Of a stretch of 64,000 nucleotides of DNA, positions 44,058-52,046 are shown in pieces (positions within the stretch are counted from its first letter, which is position 1; each line of letters begins with the position of its first letter). The position numbers were made by a program, and so were the translations under genes. This DNA comes from Halomonas sp. QHL1 (GTDB lineage Bacteria > Pseudomonadota > Gammaproteobacteria > Pseudomonadales > Halomonadaceae). The stretch lies in contig NZ_MINL01000001.1 of NCBI RefSeq assembly GCF_001882345.1, positions 499,944-563,943 of the forward strand. Reading direction: 5' to 3'. Under the pieces are notes generated by a model. The model saw nothing but the letters and a program-made list of their open reading frames with translations, was not told where the DNA came from and did no database searches.

Positions 44058-45614
44058 TTATAGTGCCAGCCTTAGCAATGGAACCAGCCCAAACCACACT
44101 ACGTAGCCCAGCGAAGCAACCACCAGCCCATCAATGCGGCCGGGGTCGCGATCGATTCGGATCTGCCGATACAATAGCCAGGTCAGTAGAACAGCGTGGG
44201 GGACAACCAGCCAGGCAATGCCGCTGTAGGCGCCATTAGCCAGTCCTAACACCTGCCATGTCAGCGCGGCTGCAGCGGAGAGCAGGACGAAGAATAGCGC
44301 GATACGCAGCGCGTTTTTGAATCCAAATCGTACCGCCAGGGTGCGCTTGGACACTAGGGCATCCGCCTGGAGATCCGGTATGCCCGCCAGCGTGATAGAG
44401 GGCAATATTCCCAGGAGCATCGGCACGCTCAGGAGCCATGGCGTGGGGTCGTTCCAGGTCCCGCCAAGGAACACGTATCCACACAGCAGCACGCCGAGAC
44501 TGTGGGTGACTGCAACATCTACCTCTCCTAGCCCGCGATAGCTCAGCTTCAGTGGCGGCGCCGTATAGCCGATGGCGAGCACGGTCAGAACGCCAAGTAC
44601 CGCGATAATAGCAATCGGTGCCCCCGTGGATAGCGATAGCAGCCAAATCGTGCTGGTCAACAGGCCCAATAGCGCAACGCCAATCCCGACCTTGACCTCC
44701 TGCTGGCTCAGTGAGCCGTCAACCAGTACGCGCGACCCGCCGGTGAAGGCGTTGAAGTAGCGATTGCGCTGGTCTGTGGGCAGATCGATCAGCTCATTGA
44801 TCAACACCGTTGCCACCTCCAGAAGGAAAAGGCAGAGGTAACCGACCCAGAACACCGATGTCCCGAGGACAGGGTTGCCGGGGGAGGCCGCGAGAGCGCC
44901 GATGGCATACGCCACCCAAGACATTGGATAGAACTGCAGCCGCAGACTTCGCAGCCAAGCGCCAGTTTTGTGCCTAAACCGTTCCATCCGGGTAATCCGC
45001 CCCTGCTGTAGGCGCCGGCCCTGTCGTTCGGCGCGGGCGACCCATTCTTCTCGTTGGTTCGCACTGGCGTTTTTGACAGACCCAAACACCAGCGAACGCA
45101 CTGGTCGTATGCCACAAAAGCCCAGGGTCGCCCGTGCCAAAGCATTCTTGCCCGGTTGCCGGTAAAGCAGCCGATGCACGAGCGGCGGGGTATCCATGGT
45201 GGTGATCAACTGAGCAGAGCGGCCTTGCAACAGCCCTTGGTAACCCGTGCCGCCTTCGCAGGTCTTGAAGGCAAAACCAGGGGCCATGAGTCGATCCAGA
45301 AAGCCCTTGAGCAGGGCGGGAGCAGTACCCCACCAAGTGGGGTAAACGAATACCAAGTGATCCGCCCAAAGAAAGAGCTCCCGCGCTTCGCACAGGTCGT
45401 CTTCGAGTGGCTGATCGTTGGGGGAGGGCGTGTGTAAGTCGGGATCGAACTCCAACTTTGAAAGGTCTAGCCTGCGCAGTTGCACCCCGGCTGCGCGTGC
45501 GCCCTGGCAGAAAGCCTCCGCCAACGCTCCGCAAAAGCTATCAGAGCGGGGATGCCCCAAAATAACCAGCACGTTGAAAGGCTGTCCAGTCGATCCGAAT
45601 CTCTTAGCCAGCAT
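44058..45614 (-). CDS. NAD(P)H quinone-oxidoreductase (flavodoxin fold) fused to UbiA prenyltransferase
   Basis: This is a 518-residue single reading frame. Residues ~10-195 form a Flavodoxin_2/NQO domain (NVLVILGHPRSDSFC FMN loop, FVYPTWWGTAPALLKGFLDR). Residues ~215-518 form a UbiA membrane prenyltransferase with eight or nine helices. It has both Asp-rich motifs: NELIDLPTD and later GIPDLQAD. UbiA enzymes attach isoprenoid chains to aromatic acceptors (ubiquinone, menaquinone, haem O, vitamin E or other lipids). The reductase could reduce a quinone acceptor for the prenylation step (inference). The fusion frame is uninterrupted. GGGG precedes the ATG. It lies 100 bp after iadA on the same strand. 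Confidence 0.85.
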   Translation of the reverse strand: MLAKRFGSTGQPFNVLVILGHPRSDSFCGALAEAFCQGARAAGVQLRRLDLSKLEFDPDLHTPSPNDQPLEDDLCEARELFLWADHLVFVYPTWWGTAPALLKGFLDRLMAPGFAFKTCEGGTGYQGLLQGRSAQLITTMDTPPLVHRLLYRQPGKNALARATLGFCGIRPVRSLVFGSVKNASANQREEWVARAERQGRRLQQGRITRMERFRHKTGAWLRSLRLQFYPMSWVAYAIGALAASPGNPVLGTSVFWVGYLCLFLLEVATVLINELIDLPTDQRNRYFNAFTGGSRVLVDGSLSQQEVKVGIGVALLGLLTSTIWLLSLSTGAPIAIIAVLGVLTVLAIGYTAPPLKLSYRGLGEVDVAVTHSLGVLLCGYVFLGGTWNDPTPWLLSVPMLLGILPSITLAGIPDLQADALVSKRTLAVRFGFKNALRIALFFVLLSAAAALTWQVLGLANGAYSGIAWLVVPHAVLLTWLLYRQIRIDRDPGRIDGLVVASLGYVVWFGLVPLLRLAL

Positions 45615-45714
45615 GCATATCCCCCCTCAGCCCCAAGCGAATTGTAGTAAGGCGCCTGACCCCGTATTTGCCCGTTTCTGGCACTGAGTTATCGCACTTC
45701 AGAGAGTTTTTGGG

Positions 45715-46887
45715 CTATTCCGTCCGGTTCACGCCATAGATACATTTCCCCGCCACGAACGTCTGCTGCGGCTGAAGTTCGCTATCGAGTAGCGTCACAT
45801 CGGCGTCGAAGCCGGTAGCTAAACGTCCCTTGCGAGTGTGTAAACCAAGTACCCAGGCCACGTTCGTGGAAATCAGACCCAAAGCTGATTCGAGAGGCAG
45901 CACCCCTTCATGAACGAGGCGCTGCCAATCCGCAATCAGAGTCGTGTTTTTGGCTACTTTCATTCCCATATACGCCCCGGTGGCATCGAATTCCGGCAAG
46001 CTGCCATTGCAATCCGAGCTCATAGTGATGCGCTCAGGTGGTACGCCTAGCTCGAGTAATCGTGACACGGCATCAAAGCCGGAAAGGCCGTCGCCAGCAT
46101 CTTCGAATGCCGTGACGTCGACACTGGCGCTATACGTCAATGCGTAGTCCGCGGCTTCCTCGAGCAGGGCAGGGTGGCGGTTTACATGGGTGGGAATCAC
46201 TTGATCGGCGGGAATCTCGGTTTCGAAGAGTAATCTACGCAGCGGCTCCAGCCCCCGTTTTCCGTCACCGATATGGAAATGACATATACCTCGTTTGCCA
46301 GCCAGCATAGCCCCAACTCTGGTATCACTTACGATCCGTTCTATTTCATCCTGGCGCGGCTGGCTCGAACGATGGTCCGAAATGGCGATTTCGCCCAGAC
46401 CGATAACCTCTGGAATCCAGGCCAGGTCGCGCTGAATGTCGCCAGTCAAGGTGGGGGGTGGGACGCGATAGGCACCGGTATACATGAAAGCCGATATGCC
46501 TTCGGCCTTGAGCCCACGCACCTTGGCCAGAAGATCTGCTGGGCTGCGGCTGATACTGTCAGTGCCCAGCACACCTACCACCGTGCCAATACCCATCGAC
46601 GCGATTTCGTGGGCCGAAATTTCCGGACAGCGGGTACCACAACCACCTTCGCCTCCGCCTCCAGTGACATGCACATGCTGGTCGATAAAAGCGGGAACCG
46701 CGGTAAGATCGCGGGCTTCAATCACCCGAATAGGCCAGCCTTTGGGGGTGTCGAGGTCGTTGCACAGGGTGATGATTTTTCCACCCGCCATGAGTAAATC
46801 GGTCGCTTCGAGACGCCCGGGCGCAAAAATAGCGCCGACTCGCAATAGTGTCATGAGCGGGGTGTGATTTTCGCTGGAGAGCATCAT
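45715..46887 (-). CDS. iadA: Isoaspartyl (beta-aspartyl) dipeptidase
   Basis: The 390-residue zinc enzyme is in the amidohydrolase superfamily. Features: metal motif DQHVHVTGGGGEGG, the bridging Lys/carboxylate region (GLGEIAISDHRSSQ), HVNRHP and MSSDCNGS. It cleaves beta-aspartyl dipeptides, the product of cyanophycinase (beta-Asp-Arg), to free Asp and Arg. The start ATGATG overlaps the cphA stop (ATGA), so it is translated from the same message. It completes the cyanophycin cycle of the operon cphB-cphA-iadA. Confidence 0.93.
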   Translation of the reverse strand: MMLSSENHTPLMTLLRVGAIFAPGRLEATDLLMAGGKIITLCNDLDTPKGWPIRVIEARDLTAVPAFIDQHVHVTGGGGEGGCGTRCPEISAHEIASMGIGTVVGVLGTDSISRSPADLLAKVRGLKAEGISAFMYTGAYRVPPPTLTGDIQRDLAWIPEVIGLGEIAISDHRSSQPRQDEIERIVSDTRVGAMLAGKRGICHFHIGDGKRGLEPLRRLLFETEIPADQVIPTHVNRHPALLEEAADYALTYSASVDVTAFEDAGDGLSGFDAVSRLLELGVPPERITMSSDCNGSLPEFDATGAYMGMKVAKNTTLIADWQRLVHEGVLPLESALGLISTNVAWVLGLHTRKGRLATGFDADVTLLDSELQPQQTFVAGKCIYGVNRTE

Positions 46888-49520
46888 AAAGGAACGCCTG
46901 CGGTATCGTCTGGGGAATCCGGTAGAAATCGCCGTCCACGCAGGCGCTCAATGGCGCTTTCGCTGTCATCAATTAGCAGTACCAACAGGTCGCCCTCCCT
47001 AGCCTCATCAAATGCTCTGTCGACGGCATCACGTTCCTGCATGATGACCTCGACGCGGCAGTTGCCGACCTCTGACTCTGCACCAGCGCGCATCAGGCTG
47101 ACGGCTTCACCATCGGGGCGACCTCGCGGGTCGGTTTCATAGAGCAAGACAATGTCATGCATACTGGCCAGTTGAGCGCCCATACTATACAGGTCCTCGT
47201 CACGACGGTTCCCGGGTGCGCTGGCCACGCTAATGCGCCGCTGCGCGGGGATTCGGCTCACGAGTTCGCTCAGGGCTTTAAGTGCAGGCACGTTATGCCC
47301 ATAGTCGATGAGTACTTTTATGTCGCCGGCATCGATAAAGTTGGTGCGTCCCGGGTTCTGCCCCGGTGTCGGGTGGAAGGTCTGCAAGCCTAATTGAATA
47401 TCCGCAATGCTTAACCCCAGCGCATAGGCCGCGGCGCTGGCGGCCAGGGCATTGGCCACATTGAAACGGGCATGGCCTTCGAAGGTGATTGGGGTATCCA
47501 GCACCGAAATAATGCTGGCTTCGACATTTCCCTGGCGCATAACGATACACTCGTCATGAACCGTGAAAGCGATCCCATGCGCTTGCACATGCTGGCAGAC
47601 AGGCTCGGCGTCAGGATCCAGTGAAAAGTAGATGACCTTCCCTCTGGCCCATTGCCTTCCCGCTAGCACGCGCGGATCATCAGCATTGAGCACGGCTGTC
47701 CCTTCCGGGCTGACTGCATCAATCACCACGGTCTTGCAGCGTGCTAGCTCATCCAGGGTATGGATGTCGCTTTCCCCTAAATGATCGCTCGCAATGTTCA
47801 GTAGCACACCGACCTGGCATTCATCGAAGCCCAACCCGCGACGTATGATGCCGCCTCGCGCGACTTCCAGTACGGCATACTCGACGGTGGGCTCGCGAAG
47901 TACGGTCGTGGCCGCCTGCGGTCCACTGTAATCTCCCCGCATGATGGTATGGTTGTCGATCTCAATGGCCCCGGTGCATGCCGTACCGACACTGCGTCCT
48001 GCCTGGCGAAGCAGATGCGATATCAGACGTACCGTTGTGGTTTTTCCATTGGTTCCGGTTACCGCGACGATAGGTATCCGCCCGGTGTCCTCGCTATCGG
48101 GAAACAGCATCTCGATGACGTGATGACCGACATCTCGACCCGTGCCGTGGGTCGGTGATAGATGCATGCGGAACCCAGGGCCCGCGTTGACTTCGACCAC
48201 CGCGGCAGATTGTTCCTCCAATGGCATCGTTAGCGTTTCGGCGAGCAGATCGATACCGATGATATCGAGCCCGACCAAGCGAGCAATGCGTTCTGCGGTG
48301 TACTTAACCTCAGGATGCAGGTCCTCGGTGATATCTGTCGCCGTGCCCCCGGTGCTCAGGTTTGCCGTGGACTTCAGATAGACGATCTCACCCTTCTCGA
48401 TGACACTCTGCAAGGTCAGATTCTGCTGAGCTATCAGCCTGTGGGTCTGTTCGTCCAGATGAATCCGTGTCAGCAGGTTTTCATGTCCGATACCGCGTCG
48501 GGGGTCCTGATTCTCTATGTCGATCAACGCCTGAAGCGTCGTCTGGCCATCGCCGACCACATGTGCCGGACGCCGCCTGGCAGCGGCGACGAGCTTGCCA
48601 TTGATAACGAGTAGCCGGTGATCCTCACCCTTGACGAACTGCTCGACAATCACCGATGGATTATGGCGAGAGGCGATGGTAAATGCCTCCCGCAACGCCG
48701 GTTCGTCGCTAATGTCCGTACTGATGCCGCGGCCATGGTTGCCAATGAGCGGTTTTACGACCACCGGATAGCCGATATCGACAGCGGCCTCGATCGCTTC
48801 CTCGAGCGAGTGGCAAACACGCCCAAGCGGAACGGGGATCCCGGCCTCGCCGAGAACTTGCTTAGTCCAATACTTGTCATCAGCGATGCCGTGGCTTATC
48901 AGACTCGTGCGGCCAGTCACGGTCGCCTGGATGCGTTGTTGACGGCAGCCGTGCCCCAGTTGGACATAGCTGCTTTCCTCGTCAAGGCGAATCCATGGAA
49001 TCCCTCGACGCAGTGCGGCATCCACGATCGATGCCGTGGATGGTCCCAGCATATGCGCATCGCGCACCTGCTTGAGTCGTGCGACGATTGATGAAATATC
49101 GATCTCGTCGCCCTTGAACAACCGGGCAACAAGATCGACGGCTTCAACGCCAGCTGCCAGGCCACAGGCTTCGTCCCGGTAACGATAGACGACGTTATAG
49201 ATGCCGGTTTCGTAGGAGTCGACCGTCTTACCGTAACCCACCGTAAAGCCGATCATATTCTGTAGCTCGATCGCCACATGCTCTACCACGTGGCCTGCCC
49301 AGGTGCCCCGCTCAAGTCGCTCCAGAAACCCACCAGGCCGACCGACCGAGCAGCGGTGTTCGTATAGGGTCGGTAATAGCTCGGTGATTCTGGCTGCAAT
49401 GCCGGGAACGGTATCGCTTGGCCGCTCCTCGAGCGCACCAATGTCCAGCCGCATGAAGATCGCGGGATAGCGGCTGTAGTAATTTGGACCGCGTAGCGCG
49501 CGATGCTCAAGGATGTTCAT
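46884..49520 (-). CDS. cphA: Cyanophycin synthetase
   Basis: This 878-residue, CphA1-type enzyme makes the Asp-Arg polymer cyanophycin from Asp, Arg and ATP without a ribosome. It has an N-terminal domain (~1-160), an ATP-grasp domain (~210-480, KPLIGNHGRGIS loop and VVEVNAGPGFRMH metal motif) and a Mur-ligase domain with P-loop GTNGKTTTVRLI near residue 495. All active regions look intact. The start overlaps the cphB stop by ATGA and the stop overlaps iadA by ATGA. Confidence 0.95.
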   Translation of the reverse strand: MNILEHRALRGPNYYSRYPAIFMRLDIGALEERPSDTVPGIAARITELLPTLYEHRCSVGRPGGFLERLERGTWAGHVVEHVAIELQNMIGFTVGYGKTVDSYETGIYNVVYRYRDEACGLAAGVEAVDLVARLFKGDEIDISSIVARLKQVRDAHMLGPSTASIVDAALRRGIPWIRLDEESSYVQLGHGCRQQRIQATVTGRTSLISHGIADDKYWTKQVLGEAGIPVPLGRVCHSLEEAIEAAVDIGYPVVVKPLIGNHGRGISTDISDEPALREAFTIASRHNPSVIVEQFVKGEDHRLLVINGKLVAAARRRPAHVVGDGQTTLQALIDIENQDPRRGIGHENLLTRIHLDEQTHRLIAQQNLTLQSVIEKGEIVYLKSTANLSTGGTATDITEDLHPEVKYTAERIARLVGLDIIGIDLLAETLTMPLEEQSAAVVEVNAGPGFRMHLSPTHGTGRDVGHHVIEMLFPDSEDTGRIPIVAVTGTNGKTTTVRLISHLLRQAGRSVGTACTGAIEIDNHTIMRGDYSGPQAATTVLREPTVEYAVLEVARGGIIRRGLGFDECQVGVLLNIASDHLGESDIHTLDELARCKTVVIDAVSPEGTAVLNADDPRVLAGRQWARGKVIYFSLDPDAEPVCQHVQAHGIAFTVHDECIVMRQGNVEASIISVLDTPITFEGHARFNVANALAASAAAYALGLSIADIQLGLQTFHPTPGQNPGRTNFIDAGDIKVLIDYGHNVPALKALSELVSRIPAQRRISVASAPGNRRDEDLYSMGAQLASMHDIVLLYETDPRGRPDGEAVSLMRAGAESEVGNCRVEVIMQERDAVDRAFDEAREGDLLVLLIDDSESAIERLRGRRFLPDSPDDTAGVPL

Positions 49521-50371
49521 TGCGCTTGCCTCTCCGCCAGGAGGGCGTTGAGTTCATCGACAACAAGATAGCGCCGCGCATCGATATCGTACCCATGGCC
49601 ACTGACCATGGCATGCAGGATCATGTTTTCGACGGCGACTGGTTCGCCCATGGCCAATTCCGCGATATTGGAACTGGCTAAATCCCGGCTATCGATGATG
49701 ATGACGTGACCCGGTCCAATGGCTTCCAGTATGCGGCTCGGATGGATGATGACAGCGGCATCCTCGCCAATGCCAACACCCAGCTGCTCTGGATTGCTGG
49801 CTCCCACTTCCATAAGACGCGTGAACCGGCCTCGTTCAAGGAAGTGGCTGTCGATGATCATGCCGCGAACGAAGTCCAGGCCGAAGGTCATGTTGACACC
49901 TCCTTTGCGCAAGGCGTCTGCTGACGCACCGTTGTAGATCATGGTGCCTGGCATGGCAGCGGCACCAGCACTGGTGCCTGCTACCACGGCGCCAGCCTTT
50001 AGGCGTTCGCGAATAGCGCGCAGCGTAGCTGAGCCGCCAAATACAGTGGTTAAACGAAGCTGATCCCCGCCAGTAAAGAAAATCACGCCACTTCGCTGAA
50101 TAAGTCGGACATTGTCAGCATCGGAGGCTTGTTGGCGATCCTGGATGTCCAGCGCATGAACCTGGCTGGCGCCCAAGCGAGTGAAGGCCGCTTCGTAAGA
50201 GGGCAAGAGTTGGTCAGGAATGCTGCTGGCAGTAGCGATAATGGCGACTTCGTCACTGTCTTGGGGTGCAAGCTCGAAAACTCGTCTAAGGATGGCGAGC
50301 TCGGAAGTTTTGTCCTCGGCACCGCCAATGGCGACGAGGTGGCCGGCAACGGTGTGGTGATGTGACGCCAT
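49517..50371 (-). CDS. cphB: Cyanophycinase
   Basis: It starts at the ATG at 50371 (MASHHHTVAG); the frame open to 50467 is probably untranslated leader. The 284-residue peptidase S51 enzyme has AGHLVAIGGAEDK, FTGGDQLRLT and the nucleophile elbow GTSAGAAAMP. It splits cyanophycin into beta-Asp-Arg dipeptides, which IadA then cleaves. It is the first gene of the operon, with ATGA overlap to cphA. Synthesis and degradation in one transcript implies control at the protein level. Confidence 0.92.
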   Translation of the reverse strand: MASHHHTVAGHLVAIGGAEDKTSELAILRRVFELAPQDSDEVAIIATASSIPDQLLPSYEAAFTRLGASQVHALDIQDRQQASDADNVRLIQRSGVIFFTGGDQLRLTTVFGGSATLRAIRERLKAGAVVAGTSAGAAAMPGTMIYNGASADALRKGGVNMTFGLDFVRGMIIDSHFLERGRFTRLMEVGASNPEQLGVGIGEDAAVIIHPSRILEAIGPGHVIIIDSRDLASSNIAELAMGEPVAVENMILHAMVSGHGYDIDARRYLVVDELNALLAERQAQ

Positions 50372-50481
50372 ATTCCATTCGCCGCCCAGCGACGCTTTTA
50401 GGGAACGCAGGAAGATTATCGATACCGAGGCTGGCGTATCGCATGAAGATTTAACCCACATCTTCACTTATAACAGCTGAA

Positions 50482-50510
50482 AACCACCCTAGCCAGATTA
50501 ATAACCACCC
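50482..50510. promoter_or_regulatory. Paired AACCACCC boxes in divergent cph / ATP-grasp promoter
   Basis: AACCACCC occurs at 50482-50489 and 50503-50510, 21 bp apart (two helical turns), in the 313-bp gap between the divergent cphB and ATP-grasp starts. A further CTGGAG-N8-CTCCAG inverted repeat is at 50623-50642. Either could be a regulator site. Confidence 0.4.
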
Positions 50511-50684
50511 CTTAGGCTGACTAAGTCTCTCCTGTGAAGCAGTGGAGTTTCTACTCTCTTGCATATTGCCCCAGCGCAGAACAGATATTCCGCTATGCTT
50601 CGATATGAAGCCTTTCCCACGCCTGGAGCCTGAATGCTCCAGAAGAGAGGAGTGCGACAGCCGAGCTTACGCCAGGAGGCGGTC

Positions 50685-51986
50685 ATGAGCGTTCGGAATA
50701 TTTTTGTTGTCGGGTTGGATGAACATAATCGCCAACGTCTCGCGCATTTACGCGGGGCTGTAAACTACCGTTTCCACGGCGTGATCGAGCCCGCCGAAGT
50801 CAATGATACGGAAATCTTTCCCATTGAGGACATGCTCGCCCGGGCCGAAACCCAGCTGAAAGCATTTGGTGAGCCTGTCGATGCCATCGTTGGCTACATG
50901 GATTTTCCTGTCTCGACCATGCTGCCGATACTCTGCGAGCGGCTGGGTACGCGCTCCACTAGTCTGGAAAGTTTACTCAAATGCGAGCACAAGTATTGGA
51001 GTCGGCTCGTTCAGCATGAAGTGATTGCCGATTACATTCCCCGTTTTACCGCCTTTGATCCCTTCGATACCCAAGCACTTCATCGTATTGGGGAGGCGGG
51101 GCTGTATTTTCCGTTCTTCGTCAAACCCATCAAATCGTCAGGCTCTAGACTGGGCTTTCGCATCGAAAGCCCCGAAGATTTCGCTCATGCCGTAGCGCGG
51201 TTATGTGAAGACATCGGGACGATTTCAGAGCCTTTCAATTACGTGCTTGAGCACGCCACTTTGCCTGATGAAGTGCGCTCGGTAGATGGCGGGCACTGTA
51301 TGGCAGAGGAAATTATTGGTGGATGGCAATGTACGCTCGAAGGATACGTCTTCCAAGGTGAGGTTATCCCTTACGGCATCGTCGATTCGATTCGCTATCC
51401 GCAAGTGCTGAGTTTTTTCTGTTATCGCTATCCTTCGCTGCTCCCCGCTAATATTCAGGAAAAAATGCAAGCGCTGACGCGTAGCATCATGGCCCACATC
51501 GGCTACGACAATGCGGCTTTCAACATCGAATACTTCTGGGACGAAGTGCAAGATCGTATCTGGCTACTTGAGATCAACACCCGCATTGCACAATCGCATT
51601 GCGACCTGTTCGAAAAGGTCGATGGGGTCAGCCATCAGCAAGTAACGGTGGACCTGGCGCTGGGGCAGTTGCCAAATATGCCTTACCGCCAAGGGGCCTT
51701 CAAAGTCGCAGCTAAATTCTTCTATCGTGTGTTCTTTACCGATGCCACCGTCAGCCAAGTACCCAGCGTCGAGGAAATCGAGACTCTTCAACAAGCATTC
51801 CCCGGCACCATGATCACGCTACAGGTAGAGATAGGCACGCGCCTGTCATCTTTGCCTGAGCAAGACAGCTACAGTTTTGCCTTGGCATACGTGTGGATGG
51901 GCGCAGACGACGTAGTCACGTTGGAAGATAACTACGCAAGACTAGCCGAGCAGCTACATTTCGCGTTCGAGGACATCGTCGGCTGA
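50685..51986 (+). CDS. ATP-grasp ligase of unknown substrate
   Basis: It starts at the ATG at 50685 (AGGAGG upstream) and gives 433 residues. It is an ATP-grasp protein: pre-grasp region ~1-105, then FFVKPIKSSGSRLGF (ATP loop, Lys), VLEHATLPDEVRSVDG and AAFNIEYFWDEVQDRIWLLEINTRIAQSH (Mg-binding Glu and Asn). Such enzymes join a carboxylate to an amine or thiol with ATP. It is not a known D-Ala ligase or biotin carboxylase by full motif set. It is transcribed with the hydrolase at 52047 and is divergent from the cyanophycin operon, so it may make or modify an aspartate- or arginine-containing peptide (inference). Confidence 0.8.
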   Translation: MSVRNIFVVGLDEHNRQRLAHLRGAVNYRFHGVIEPAEVNDTEIFPIEDMLARAETQLKAFGEPVDAIVGYMDFPVSTMLPILCERLGTRSTSLESLLKCEHKYWSRLVQHEVIADYIPRFTAFDPFDTQALHRIGEAGLYFPFFVKPIKSSGSRLGFRIESPEDFAHAVARLCEDIGTISEPFNYVLEHATLPDEVRSVDGGHCMAEEIIGGWQCTLEGYVFQGEVIPYGIVDSIRYPQVLSFFCYRYPSLLPANIQEKMQALTRSIMAHIGYDNAAFNIEYFWDEVQDRIWLLEINTRIAQSHCDLFEKVDGVSHQQVTVDLALGQLPNMPYRQGAFKVAAKFFYRVFFTDATVSQVPSVEEIETLQQAFPGTMITLQVEIGTRLSSLPEQDSYSFALAYVWMGADDVVTLEDNYARLAEQLHFAFEDIVG

Positions 51987-52046
51987 CGTGCTCTCGTTGC
52001 AGGCCCTCATTACAAGACATCCCGCCACGCAAAAGGAAAGAAGGTC

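Noticed and set aside
46273..46867. Plus-strand frames inside iadA
   Set aside because: Shadow frames opposite a well conserved enzyme.
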